DNA of 64,000 nt from Papaver somniferum (GCF_003573695.1 NC_039359.1:73665292-73729291), one strand, 5' to 3'. Counted from the first letter of the stretch, positions 33,316 to 44,758 are shown. Numbers and translations are program-made. Notes: a model not told the origin generated them from the letters alone.

Positions 33316-34758
33316 TGATGCGTGTCGTAACCACAACAAATTAATTAATATTTTTCTAACTAATTAACAAGTAATATAGCGATAGTAAGGATCGTTCCCA
33401 CGAGGATCAAGAGATTTTAGTTGTCTTATAATGTCACAAAAAGGGGGGTTTTAGATTTTATAAAGTAAAAGAATAAACAAAGCAATTAAAAAGATAAAGT
33501 TGAAATCAATAAGAGAGATTAGATCAGGGAATCCTTCTTCGTTGCAAAACAATGATTCAAGTTATGTTCTTTTCCACTTTTTATTAGTCACAGATTATCA
33601 CCAACCGTAGGTAAAGGAGCTAGCTCAGTGCTAAACCCCTAAATCCCTAGTATCACCAGATACGGAAGTTCTCGACTACCGGATTCTATTCACCAAACCA
33701 CCTAGTAGTAGCTCACTCAAGATGTAATTTAGTTAAACGCATTAAGATTTATGAATTTATTAGGTTTATATTAGTAGTTAGACTCTTAGCTCAAGGTCTA
33801 CTAGCTAACGTTGTTTCCACACACAATTGCTCAATGTAATCCCTCCGCAAGATCTCGTGTTTGCTACTTATGTAAAGAGTCAAGAAACGATTACTTATCC
33901 CCTAACTTTCACTAGATTTAGATCAATTAACAAATCAATTTAGTATGCATCCTAAACGACCTATCAATCAACCATGAATGTATAAACATTCCTATTAGTA
34001 AAAACAAATGATAATCATGTGAAAACTTCAAAGTAGATTTAAAACAAAAATCAAAACATGTTAAGAACTAGGAATTCATCCTCAATCAATAAAATTAGCT
34101 ACTCATGCTAAGGAGTTCACACAAATAATTAAGAAAAGAGAAGTGTTGTGTGTGTAAAAGGTGTTTAAAAGTTGTGTAGAGAACTTCTCTATTTATAGGC
34201 TTCAATTTCCTAGCAATCCTCTTAAGAATAGAATCCTCATTCCATAATAACACCACTTTCCCTTTGTAGCTCAACTTCCAAATCCAAGTCTTTCTCAAAT
34301 CTTCCATCTTCTCTTTCCAAATACAAACCCAATTGTTCAAACCCATGAGTCTAGAAAATTATTCATTAATTGAGTCACCGGAACTTCACTGGTACCAACG
34401 GAATACGGCACCGGAAAGCTCCCTTCCGGTCGCTGGAATCTTCATCGTCACTGACAGAATATTCCGTCCGATGCCGTTATATTTAACTGTCAATCTAACG
34501 GTCTTCTATTAGTCATCTGGGTCAAGGAAGGGAGTTAGCCGAGTCAGCTCAATCTTACTGGCTCTGAATTGTGTTCGCCTTTGAAATGACTAGTTTTCCC
34601 TTGTCGCTCAATTTGGATGATTTCTTCTTCTTTTCTTCCGCATGACTCCAAAGTAGCTATAAAACTCAAAACACGTGTAAAATACATAATTTACAAGAAA
34701 AATAGCAGAGAAAGCATAAACAATAGATAATAAATAAGATGTATTCTACACCCTATCA
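33316..34758 (-). repeat. 5' LTR of element C, 1443 bp
   Basis: Nearly identical to 28335-29776 and followed by the GGTTA duplication. Confidence 0.92.
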
Positions 34759-34780
34759 GGTTACAAAGTAGGGAACAATA

Positions 34781-36408
34781 TGATGTATTTTCAAAGTTGT
34801 TGTAGTAATAAATAGAGTTCGTTCAAGACTTGTGAAGGTTGTGCTTTTAGATTTAAATTTTAAAACTAAAGAAAATAAAGCAAATTAAAACTGATTATAT
34901 TAGAGAGAACAGGATTCAGGATTTCACCATTCACCAAAATTCATGTAATTTAATGTTAATTTTTATCATGCAATTCTAGACAATATAACTCCAATCAAAA
35001 GAAATTGTGATTCTAATCATTGCCTAAATTAGATTTTCAAAAAATAAATTGTTAATCGCAAGAATGAAGTATCAAAAGCCCTAAACTAAGCATACTTCAT
35101 CAAGAGAAAACACAACTAATTAATAAAAATCATTACTCAATTTTCATTCGGTGCAAATAATCATAAAAGAATTGCATAAATAAATTCAAATAAATTTTAC
35201 CACATAACTGTTGGAAGAATGGCTTCCTCCATCGCCCCGGAAGATTGGTTTAGCTCATCATGTTGGAAACACACTCAAAATATGTATTCATGGCTCAAAA
35301 AGTGTTTAAAAGGAAGAGAAAATAGTGAAACAAGAAATCTGCAACAGCACATGCGCGTTGCAGACCGACTGTTTCAACTCTCAACTGTTATGATGAAGAT
35401 AACCGTTACAAATATGAAGATAAATGTTGTAGAAGAGGATGAAGAAACTGTTACAATGAATATAAATGTTGCAAACCAGTTGAAGAAACTTTGACAAGCA
35501 TTTGAAGAAACCGTTACGACGGATGAAGAAACCGTCGCTGTTTCCCTGTTCTTCACGAGCAACAGCAACATAGTTCTGAAAACTCTTGATTCACGCTTCC
35601 TGAGCTCTCCTCTTGACCCCCAAACTCTCCCCAATCCTTCTATGTGATCCTAGGAACCTATTTATACATCATTGCGACATTGAATCTCCCAAAATATCTT
35701 TATTTAATCCCATTATTTCTTTTATTCTCGAAAATATATTGTTTCCAAAAATCGTTTTCCTACGCATCTGCAGCTGTATTTCTTTCCTTCTATACCTTCT
35801 TCACGCTCCAGAATATCGATCAACTCTTCCAAGCACGTGTAGTACACGTTTAAATTCCTCACAACTCATGCAAGCTCATGTTTTTCCTCCAACTCCCTGT
35901 TTGGATTAAACCAAGTTATCCATCCAAATTTGATAGAAACAAACACCCATACTAGCTATGTTAGGACATATCACAACTACCCATGAAGTTTTAGCGATTG
36001 AATCACACAAAAACTCCTCCAAACATTCAATCGAAATTCTTCCAGTGAAGTGAAATGTTTTCCCGCCAAAATTGGTTTTGAATTTGAGAAGAAGATGTCC
36101 TCCCCTTAATCCTGTACGGGTTTCCTTTTAGCACTTGCCTTATGAGGTGCAAATAATAATTTTTGGGCGTAAATAGTAATTTTTCTGGGGTTTCTCCGAC
36201 ACATTTTTGGGGTGCTTCCGGTGCATTTCTGGGGTGCCTTTAGTACTTTATCCTGGGGTGTAAAATACCACTTTTCGAGCCAATTTTGCTGCAAGAGCTT
36301 ATTTCTCTATAAATACCTACAAAGACATAAAATAACAAAATAAATACAAAATCGAGCACTAACAATACATACAATTGAGACATATTAGACACATAAATGC
36401 GTCTATCA
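34781..36408 (-). repeat. 3' LTR of element D, 1628 bp
   Basis: Plus-strand ends TGATGTATTTTC and GTCTATCA. Around 35395-35535 it holds repeats of GAAGAAACCGTTAC and GAAGATAAATGTTG words, also present in the other LTR. Confidence 0.9.
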
Positions 36409-36441
36409 ACACCCCCAAACTTATTATTTTCTAGTCCTCGA
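36409..36441 (-). promoter_or_regulatory. PPT block of element D
   Basis: Minus strand CTCGAGGACTAGAAAATAA, then AAGTTTGGGGGTGT next to the LTR. Confidence 0.8.
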
Positions 36442-36905
36442 GCAAATCAAAACTACAAAATAAAAATGACTACACTTAGCACGTGCAGCAAGCCGTTAAA
36501 CCGCTAGGTGGCCCTAGCGGCGGAGTGTTGTCTCCGGAGGGTTTACCAGAGGTGTACCCACAAAACCTTTACTCCAGACCCTAGCTATCTACGCAGAACC
36601 TTGGAAGGCACTAAAGAATCTCCTTGGTTGGCATACTCTCATTGACTACAGGAAGAAGTACCATGATGCGAAATTTCAATTGTTGTACACGAGTTTGCAC
36701 TCAGCATACTAAAATTCATATATAAGTGACAGAGCTCTACTCAGATAGTTTCTGTACATCATAACCGGAGTCAACCAATCACATGGAAAGATTAAGAAGA
36801 TAGATAAAGAGATGGTTAAAAGTGAACGGTGTTTCCCATATCTATCTGAAGTCCTCTGCCAAGGTGAACCTATCTTAATGGACTGAGATACCGGTATGAC
36901 TAATA

Positions 36906-37001
36906 TCAACACATCTGGCATATACAAGGGGACCAGTAGTCGATAGACCTAACTCTAGGTCAACACAACTGGCATATACAAGGGCACCAGTGGTCGACTT
37001 T
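36906..37001. repeat. 53-bp tandem repeat in element D spacer
   Basis: CAACACATCTGGCATATACA at 36908 and CAACACAACTGGCATATACA at 36961, each followed by a palindromic-like ACCAGTAGT/ACCAGTGGT and CGA. It occupies the same inter-block position as the palindromes of element B. Confidence 0.85.
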
Positions 37002-37389
37002 ATTGAATTTATTCCGGTTGGTCTAATGGTCTGGTCTCTTTTTTTCTTTTTCTTTTTTTTTTGGTATCTCAATCACTCTATTCCACCATAGAAAAGGTAA
37101 CAACTTGAACAGTGTGCTCCACCAAATCACTTAAAAAATAAAAACAGAAGGATTAGGATTCAACGAGATATGGCGAAACTACCATGTTTTTTTTAATTCT
37201 AACACCTGAGCTCTGTGCTTTTATGAATAGACTCTTTAGATGTTTCCATCTAATCAGATTGGTTCCTCAACTCCTACAACCAAGATGTTCCCATCCACTT
37301 AGATTGGTTAGTGCCAACCTTAATAAGCATAAATTTCTAGGCTCTGGAGTTTATTTGTTGCAGCTAAGAGCTAACAAAAAGTTTCTTCC

Positions 37390-37422
37390 CCACCCCCAAA
37401 CTTAAATCTAACATTGTCCTCA
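37390..37422 (-). promoter_or_regulatory. Second PPT-like block of element D
   Basis: Minus strand GAGGACAATGTTAGA, then TTTAAGTTTGGGGGTGG, about 250 bp behind the last ORF. Confidence 0.75.
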
Positions 37423-37668
37423 ATGTTCTAAAGATGAAATTAAAAGCATGAAAAATAAGAAACTGTTACCACTTGATGGATGGAAAAAGAAATAAGGAAG
37501 GATATTACCGTAAGCATGAGTACCTCACAGGAAATGCTAAATTTAAAGTCTTTAGCTAGACATCAAATACCTCAAAAAGGATTGTCACCTTCCAAAGTCA
37601 TATATCAATAGTCGAAACAATTGTGGTTCCATAAGACCAAATAGAGTTGACACCAGTATGAGACAACT

Positions 37669-38135
37669 TCACTGATTCAGAAAAATGAAAAGAAGGAGAA
37701 CGTCCTCATCTAAGGTTTCTGTCAAGACAACTGGGTTTATCTGCGACGTGTAATTGAACTTCATATGTGTGTCTCGATAAATAGATTCATCCGAAAAAAG
37801 GGTGTCTAATACCTGGGTTACCTCCTGGATAGTATCAGGAGGATCGGGTTGCGGAGTCTGAAAAGACTCAAGTAATATCTCAGATGTACAAGGCTCGAGT
37901 CCCAAGTTAGGGACTCTAATTAAGGTACGATACAATCACAAGAACCATCACTACCCCCGAACTTAGGGTTCACAGACAAACCTCTAACTATTTATTGAAT
38001 TTCCGGATCTTCAGAGTCCTTAAAATACTCAAGAGATTCTTATAGTTCTCTACCACCAAACTTAGGGTCATCATTATTCTCAGAAAAACCTAAAACTATT
38101 GCCTGAATTTCTGGGTCCATAGAATCTTTAAAATA
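37669..38135 (-). pseudogene. Element D linker-like ORF after protease
   Basis: Immediately beyond the protease stop the reading continues with YFKDSMDPEIQAIVLGFS and, after a frame change, a second copy SLEYFKDSEDPEIQ. It then runs into the frame 37669-37935 with RVPNLGLEPCTSEILLESF. The repeated YFKDS.DPEIQ unit and the LGLE.C.S+.LLE.F motif match elements C and B. In autonomous Athila/Tat elements the stretch after protease leads to RT; here it leads to the 3' end. At least two stops make it non-functional as read. Confidence 0.55.
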
Positions 38136-39080
38136 CTAAAGAGCTTCTTCTAAAGATTGACCACATATCTTATCTAAGAGAATGGTTTCCTCAAAATCAT
38201 CTAAAGAATCTACCAGTAAAGTGTCAAGCCAATTATCCTGAACCAAATCCTGAACTAAAGTGCTAATCATATTCACTTCTTCTAAATCATCGTTCTTAGA
38301 AGGTTGTCTAGTAACATTAAAGACATTTAGTTCAGTGGTCATATTACCAAAGGATATGTTCATAAGCCCAGTCCTACAGTTGATGACAGCGTTAGCTGTG
38401 GCTAAAAATGAGCGACCTAAAATCACTGGGATTTGACGACTTGGGTCCTGAACAGGTTGGGTGTCTAGAACAACGAAATCCACAGGATAAATAAACTTAT
38501 CAACCTTAATCAGAACATCCTCTATGACACCACGAGGGACTTTGACAGACCTATCAGCTAATTGTAGTGTCATTTTAGTCGGTTTCAACTTACCAAGACC
38601 TAGCTGGGTGTATACATGATACGGGAAAAAGTTAACACTAGCTCCTAAGTCAAGTAAAGCTTTATCGACCATGTGATTACCGATCGCACAAGATATGGTG
38701 GGGCATCCAGAATCCTTATACTTAGGGGGTGTTTGGTTCAGAAGAATGGAACTTACCTGACCAGCTAAAAAAGCTTTCTTATGGACATTAAGCTTACGCT
38801 TTCGTGTACAAAGATCTTTAAGGAACTTGGCATAAGCAGGCATATGCCTAATTGCTTCTAATAGCGGAATGTTGATGTTCACCTGCTTAAATGTTTCCAT
38901 TATCTCGTTGAAAGTCGACTCCTTCTTTGTTGGGGATAACAAATGTGGATACGGGGCTCTAGGCACAAAGGTATACCTATCAGGAATTTCTTGGGAATCC
39001 TTAGAGACTGTTTCAGTTTCCTCGTCTACAGGCTCCTCTTGGGAAGTAGAAGGTGGAACTACAGTATGTCCACTAGGCAT
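38136..39080 (-). CDS. Athila/Tat-type retroviral-like aspartic protease, 314 aa open frame
   Basis: The frame contains ALLDLGASVNFFPYHVYTQL (around residue 140) with the DLGA active-site form usual in this lineage. It is followed by LQLADRSVKVPRGVIEDVLI, YPVDFVVLDTQP and PVILGRSFLATANAVINCRT. The N-terminal part (KQVNINIPLLEAIRHMPAYA, KFLKDLCTRKRKL) is the conserved gag-protease junction. The enzyme would cleave the Gag polyprotein in the virus-like particle. The frame is intact but out of phase with the upstream gag by a frameshift near 39130. The start at 39080 is simply the first ATG; translation was originally continuous from gag. Confidence 0.85.
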   Translation of the reverse strand: MPSGHTVVPPSTSQEEPVDEETETVSKDSQEIPDRYTFVPRAPYPHLLSPTKKESTFNEIMETFKQVNINIPLLEAIRHMPAYAKFLKDLCTRKRKLNVHKKAFLAGQVSSILLNQTPPKYKDSGCPTISCAIGNHMVDKALLDLGASVNFFPYHVYTQLGLGKLKPTKMTLQLADRSVKVPRGVIEDVLIKVDKFIYPVDFVVLDTQPVQDPSRQIPVILGRSFLATANAVINCRTGLMNISFGNMTTELNVFNVTRQPSKNDDLEEVNMISTLVQDLVQDNWLDTLLVDSLDDFEETILLDKICGQSLEEAL

Positions 39081-39094
39081 GGCTACCTTATTGT

Positions 39095-40608
39095 CTACCG
39101 TTTTACCACTCCTAAGGTTGTTATCGAGTTCACATGGTTTGATGATTTCTCACCAGCTAAAGCTATTTGATGGACTCCCCTAGGGTTGGGTTGTGGTTGA
39201 CTAGGAAACTTTCCTTTTTCTCTCAATGTCTCATTTATCTGACTAACCTGGGTTTTCAACTCGGAAATAGCCTGAGAGTTAGCCTGACCTATTCTCTTAT
39301 TTTCTTCTAAACCTTGAGCAACAGATTGCTGAAACTGCACAGTGTTACGAGTTAACAAAGCAAGAGACTCTTCTAAACTCATAATCTTCTTATCCGAAGG
39401 GTTCTGAAACTGTGCCGGAGCTGAAGGATTCTTAGTATAGCCAAAACCTGGGGGAACCTGAGCATTACTAGACTGACCTTGATTCTGGCCCTTGGACCAA
39501 GAAAGGTTTGGATGGTTTCTCCAGCCAGGGTTATAGGTTTCTGAATATGGGTCAAACTTCTGTTGGTTATCAAACCTAGTGTTGTTATAAAGAGCATTGG
39601 CTTGCTCTTCAACAACATGGCCTTCCCAAAAAGGCTCATTTCTTCCACTACTACCACTAGAATGACCTAATTCTAAGGCTTCTAACCTTTTGGCTATAGC
39701 TGCTATTTTGGCATCTGACTCATAAGATCCTTCTACCCTATTAACATTTCCTCTACTTAGAAGAATTGTTTTCTGGGGTTCCCTACTATTTTCCCATTGT
39801 TGGGTCTTATCGGCGATTTCATTCAAAAATGTCATCGCTTCATCAACAGTTTTATTCTCAAACCCACCTGTGCATAAGGACTCAACCATGTTGTTGAATA
39901 ATCTAAACCCTCGTAGAGGATCTGAACTAACCTAACCTTCTCCAAACCATGATGAGGACATTGAGATATCAAGTCATTGAACCTTTCTAAGTACCTATAT
40001 AAATTCTCCCTCTTGTTGGGAAAAGTACATATTTGTGTCCTAATAGACGATGTTTTATGCCTTGGGAAAAACTTATGTATAAAGGCAGAAGTAAGTTGGT
40101 CATAGGTTTCAATTGACTCAGAGTCCAAACTATACAGCCAAGATTTGGCTTTATCTTTTAAGGAAAAGGGGAATAACCTAAGTTTCAACGCATCATCACT
40201 TAGGTTTTTAATCTTCAGAGTACTACAAACTTCCTCAAATTCCCTAACATGAAAATAGGGGTTCTCATTCTTCTTCCCTAAAAACATTGGGAGCATCTGT
40301 AAAGTCCCAGGTTTCAGTTCATAATTTTCCTCGGTTTCAGCTAACTTGATACAAGACGGACGAGAGGTCCTAGTTGGGTTTAGCAAAGCTTTCAAAGTTG
40401 TCATTTCTGGCACTACCAAAGGATTAGGAGTACTAGGGTTACTTTCCTCAAAAAGAGACAGATTCTCAAAACTGAAGTTTTCAAAAACGGGGCTCTCAAA
40501 AGAAGAGTCTTCGAGCTCCCCTCCTTCACAAGAAGAACTACTAGGTTTTTCACTAATCAAACGACCTAGAGTGTTTCTTTTCCAAGCCTGTTTTAAAACT
40601 TCGGGCAT
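39095..40608 (-). pseudogene. Athila/Tat-type Gag, one frameshift
   Basis: Gag begins at ATG 40608. Residues ~85-250 form the retrotransposon gag fold: LKPGTLQMLPMFLGKKNENP, FHVREFEEVCSTLKI, LRLFPFSLKDKAKSWLYSLD, then FIHKFFPRHKT. A frameshift near 39905 separates this from 39889-39095, which continues with GGFENKTVDEAMTFLNEIAD and a Q/N/P-rich tail. The tail leads through SKGQNQGQSSNAQVPPGFGY to a coiled-coil segment (AISELKTQVSQINETLREKG). No CCHC knuckle is seen, as is common for this group. The particle protein would package the element RNA. Confidence 0.85.
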
Positions 40609-40619
40609 ACACTAGAAAA

Positions 40620-41712
40620 ACAAAATCAAAAGGAGAAGTCCTAAAACGGAAGGGATGTTCTATGCAAACACAAACAAGGCTGACTCCACCACAGAAAACC
40701 TACTGATTTCTAGCAAACAAAAAGCATGATGGCTCCACTTAGATTGTTTCTAGACCAGCTTCTAATCCTTCGAACGGGAATTCGTTACAATTTAAGAAAA
40801 CCCCTCTGGAATCAATCCGAGTTAAAGTAAGTTGAATAGAGGCGAGGGAAGCTCGGTGGAGATTTGATACCCAAGGCCTTACCGGTATTACAAGGCGGCG
40901 CAGTCACGCATTCAACTTACAGAAACCGTCAAGAACTTAGAAGTATGCTTAAAAGAGTAACCAATATTTTTCGAATGACTTTCCTGTTAAGCTCGTTACC
41001 CTATCGGTCTCGTTCTAGTCAATATTTTAGGCTTAGGTTCGCGTTTGGTGTCGTTTTCCTAAGGCGGGCAAGAAGAGAATGGTGATGAAATCCGAACCCT
41101 TATCTTGTATGGCCAGTCCTTGCCCTTTACTAGGAAATTAAAGCAGCCGTTTTCAAGTCCTCAACATATATGCATACGAAGGAAGACAGTAACTCGATGA
41201 CAGGGGATTCGCAAGTGTTTCGACAAACTTACCTCCCGTACCAGACGGGGGATGAACCTTTGTAGTCGACTCGGGCCACGACTCCTATGTCATGTACGAA
41301 CCCGAGGGTCCGAGGTGATATTGTAATCACCGTCCTTCTCTGCAAACAGTTTATATTTAAACTACCCTTCCGTAGGGTTTAAAAAAATAATGTCCCAAAA
41401 TTTAAAGTCTAAAGTCCAAAAATACAAAGTGCAAAAGAAAAAGAAAGTCTAAAAAAAAATCTACAAAAATAAAAATGTCTCTCTTTTTTTTCTCTTTTTT
41501 TTTATATAAAAAAAATCTTCTTCTTTCGCTCTTTTCGCTTTTCCTTTTACTCCAGTCTTTAAGTATTCACCAAAAGCTTTGGAAAAATTTTCTTTCGCTT
41601 CAAATTCCAGAATCTGAAAGAAAAAGACAAAAACCCAAAAACGTAAAGAAGAACAAATAAAAAAAAAAACCTAAAAAAAAAAATCTAAAAACTCTAGCCT
41701 AAAGACAAGTCT
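40620..41712 (-). other. Element D 5' leader
   Basis: 1.1 kb untranslated region between PBS and gag. No ORF of note; A-rich runs near 41400-41690 on the plus strand. Confidence 0.6.
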
Positions 41713-41727
41713 GCGTCAGCGGCGCCA
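41713..41727 (-). other. PBS of element D, tRNA-Asp type
   Basis: TGGCGCCGCTGACGC on the minus strand, seven bases from the LTR edge at 41734. Confidence 0.85.
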
Positions 41728-41733
41728 AAAATT

Positions 41734-43355
41734 TGGTGTATTTTCAAAGTTGTTGTAGTAATAAATAAAGTTCGTTCAAGACTTGTGAAGGTTGTGCTTT
41801 TAGATTTAAATTTTAAAACTAAATAAAATAAACAAATTAAAACTGATTATATTAGAGAGACCGGGGTTCAGGATTTCAACATTCACCAAAATTCATGTAA
41901 TTTAATGTTAATTTTTATCATGCAATTCTAGACAATATAACTCCAATCAAAAGAAATTGTGATTCTAATCATTGCCTAAATTAGATTTTCAAAACATCAA
42001 TTGTTAATCGCAAGAATGAAGTATCAAAAGCCCTAAACTAAGCATACTTCATCAAGAGAAAACACAACTAATTAATAAAAATCATTACTCAATTTTCATT
42101 CGGTGCAAATAATCATAAAAGAATTGCATAAATAAATTCAAATAAATTTTACCAAATAACTTTTGGAAAAATGGCTTCCTCCATCGCCCCGGAAGATTGG
42201 GTTTAGCTCATCATGTTGGAAACACACTCAAAATATGTATTCATGGCTCAAAAAGTGTTTACAAGAAGAGAAAATAGTGAAACAGAAAATCTGCAACAGC
42301 ACATGCGCGTTGCAGACGGACTGTTTCAACACTCAACTGTTTTGATGAAGATAACCGTTACAAATATGAAGATAAATGTTGCAGAAGAGGATGAAGAAAT
42401 TGTTACAATGAAGATAAATGTTGCAAACCAGTTGAAGAAACTTTGACAATCATTTGAAGAAACCGTTACGACGGATGAAGAAACCGTCGCTGTTTCCCTG
42501 TTCTTCACGAGCAGCAGCAACAAAGTTCTGAAAACTCTTGATTCACGCTTCCTGAGCTCTCCTATCGACCCCAAACTCTCCCCAATCCTTATATGTGATC
42601 CTAGGAACCTATTTATACATCATTGCGACATTGAATCTCCCAAAATCTCTTTATTTAATCCCATTATTTCTTTTATTCTTGAAAATATATTGTTTCCAAA
42701 AATCGTTTTCCTACGCGTCTGCAGCTGTATTTCTTTCCTTCTATACCTTCTTCACGCTCCAGAATATCGATCAACTCTTCCAAGCACGTGCAGTACACGT
42801 TTAAATTCCTCACAACTCATGCAAGCTCATGTTTTTCCTCCAACTCCCTGTTTGGATTAAACCAAGTTATCCATCCAAATTTGATCGAAACAAACACCCA
42901 TACTAGCTCTGTTAGGACATATCACAACTACCCATGAAGTTTCAGCGATTGAATCACACAAAACTCCTCCAAACATTCGATCGAAATTCTTCCAGTGAAG
43001 TGAAATGTTTTCCCGCCAAAATTGGTTTTGAATTTGAGAAGGTGTCCTCCCCCTAATCCTGTACAGGATTCCCTTTAGCACTTGCCTTAGGGGGTGCAAA
43101 TAGTAATTTTTGGGTATAAATAGTAATTTTTCTGGGGTTTCTCCGACACATTTTTGGGGTGCTTCCGGTGCATTTCTGGGGTGCCTTTAGTACTTTATCT
43201 TGGGGTGTAAAACACCACTTTTCGAGCCAATTTTGCTGCAAGAGCTTATTTCTCTATAAATACCTACAAAGACATAAAATAACAAAATAAATACAAAATC
43301 GAGCACTAACAATACATACAATTGAGACATATTAGACACATAAATGCGTCTATCA
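41734..43355 (-). repeat. 5' LTR of element D, 1622 bp
   Basis: Very close to 34781-36408; starts TGGTGTATTTTC instead of TGATGTATTTTC. Few differences per line suggest a recent insertion. Confidence 0.9.
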
Positions 43356-43360
43356 CAGTA

Positions 43361-43930
43361 ACTGGCAGAAACTGAAAGAAAGAGAGGAAAAACTTGCACG
43401 ATGGGGAAGGTCAAACGCCTCTCAGGATCGTGGAGTCGATAAAAAAGAGAGAATTCTCATTCCTAATGCCTCGAACGAAAAAAAGGGGGGGTGTCCAAAA
43501 AGAAATTCTATGATTATTGGGTTATTTTATAATTGACCTAATAGTCAGGGGACTAATGTTGATACATGAAAAATAATACCTCTTAACGGGCTTAGGGTGC
43601 CCCTAACAGGGGTGGGAAACCTAACATGAGACATGGGGACTAAGCCCGTGTCCAATGAGAAAATACCTATGAGAGGGAAAGGAAAAGGAAGGAATTAATA
43701 AATCAGGAGGGGGTTATATTAATGAAGGAATGACATTAAAAGTAATTAAGGAGGTTTAGAACATGTGGCATGATGTCATAAAAGGAAGGGGCTTTTGAAA
43801 AGTCTATATAAAGAAGGACAAGGTATAATGGAAGGGCAACTCTCTCTCTTACTATTCCTAGAAAGATGAGGTCTCTTGGTGTAGCTAGGACGGGTAGAAC
43901 CAAAACTAAAATCACCCCTCAATGGTGGTG
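43361..43930. other. Gene-poor stretch between elements D and the LINE
   Basis: The left part probably belongs to element H. It holds GGGCTTAGGGTGCCCCTAAC, with GGGACTAAGCCC 45 bp later (an imperfect inverted repeat), and a plus-strand TCTATATAAAGAAGG box at about 43803. These could be LTR promoter sequences of an unrecognised element. No gene is seen. Confidence 0.4.
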
Positions 43931-43934
43931 ATTT

Positions 43935-44758
43935 CTAAGTTGTGGTGACCTTGTTGAAAAGTTCATAATTGATGGTGTCTTGTGCTTCAGTCTCCCCCGC
44001 ATCCGAGAAATTATAGTACAGGTTGAACCAGTACAATGCAATGGCTAGTGTACCTTGGACACTGATGCTTTTGTTTTTGAAGACTTTGGCATTTCGTGTT
44101 TTCCGTATAACCCAGCAGATTTTCATTCCCATTGACATACAATAATCATTGTCATTTTTTGGGATCCAAAGTTCGATCATTCTTTGTAAGTTCAGATGAT
44201 GATGTTTCTGTAATTGTAAACCTAGAGGGGCTCAAACCAGACTGCTTTGACGAAGTTGTATTGGATCAGCACAGTGTAGTAAAAATCGATCTCCAAGTCC
44301 GATTACTCGCCGAGTAATCTCTAGACGCTATATCACTGAGGCGATTTCCGATTCCAAGGCATTTTTGAATTCTAGCGATTAAGGCGGACGATTTTTCCAA
44401 TTTGGACCGATTTTTGAGCAAAGCAAGTTAATGATTTTTCCGAGTTGGCCCTGCATGCACTAAAATCAAAAGAAAAAAAAATGGTAACCCCTCGTATTTG
44501 AGTTGTAAAATAGAAAACCTCTAAATACATGATAAAAACATTCAATATAACATCATTACTCACTTAATTAGATGATAGTGCTAAAATTTTAATTTTAATT
44601 AGGTACAAATTATGAATTTTGAGAAGCAATTTATAAGTCTCTAATAAATAGATTCTGAGTATTAGACCAAATTTTGACGAGTTCCAAGTCTGAACTAATT
44701 GCTCCTTGCTCCAAGCTCCCTAAACGCATAGGACCGAGGAACGATTTCAACTACTTTG
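43935..44758 (-). pseudogene. LINE 3' coding end
   Basis: The minus frame 43935-44180 reads MKICWVIRKTRNAKVFKNKS, the typical IxWxIWKxRNxxxF segment near the end of plant LINE ORF2. Upstream, minus-strand AWSKEQLVQTW near 44700 fits the same protein. 44200-44450 is hard to read, with CGCCGAGTAATC-type sequence of unknown origin. Confidence 0.6.

Larger units (their letters stand above)
28335..34758 (-). mobile_element. Element C: full-length RT-less Athila/Tat-type LTR element, 6424 bp
   Basis: Two LTRs (28335-29776 and 33316-34758) differ only at scattered bases and are flanked by an exact TSD GGTTA (28330-28334, 34759-34763). On the minus strand a tRNA-Asp-type PBS (33292-33310) follows the 5' LTR and a PPT (29777-29811) precedes the 3' LTR. 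The 3.5-kb internal region codes for one broken protein without gag-pol motifs. LTR similarity suggests a recent insertion into element H. Confidence 0.92.
34781..43355 (-). mobile_element. Element D: Athila/Tat-type gypsy element with gag and protease but no RT, 8575 bp
   Basis: LTRs at 34781-36408 and 41734-43355 are flanked by CAATA (34776-34780) and CAGTA (43356-43360), one mismatch. On the minus strand a PBS (41713-41727), gag, protease, a linker-like ORF, a second PPT-like block and the PPT follow in order. Between protease end (38136) and PPT there is no space for or trace of RT, RNase H or integrase. D lies 22 bp from element C within element H. Confidence 0.9.

Noticed and set aside
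35219..35494. Open frame of 91 codons inside the element D LTR (and its copy at 42163-42446)
   Set aside because: It lies on the strand opposite to the element, is low in complexity (repeated KITVTNMKINV-type words) and differs in frame between the LTRs.
37925..38070. Two further PPT-like strings in element D (AAGTTCGGGGG and AAGTTTGGTGG on the minus strand)
   Set aside because: They lie in a repeated coding unit (reading PKFGG) after the protease and lack the GAGGAC part of the module.
43800..43830. Promoter of an unseen gene at TCTATATAAAGAAGG
   Set aside because: No coding sequence follows on the plus strand; the next coding sequence is the LINE on the minus strand. An LTR promoter is more likely.
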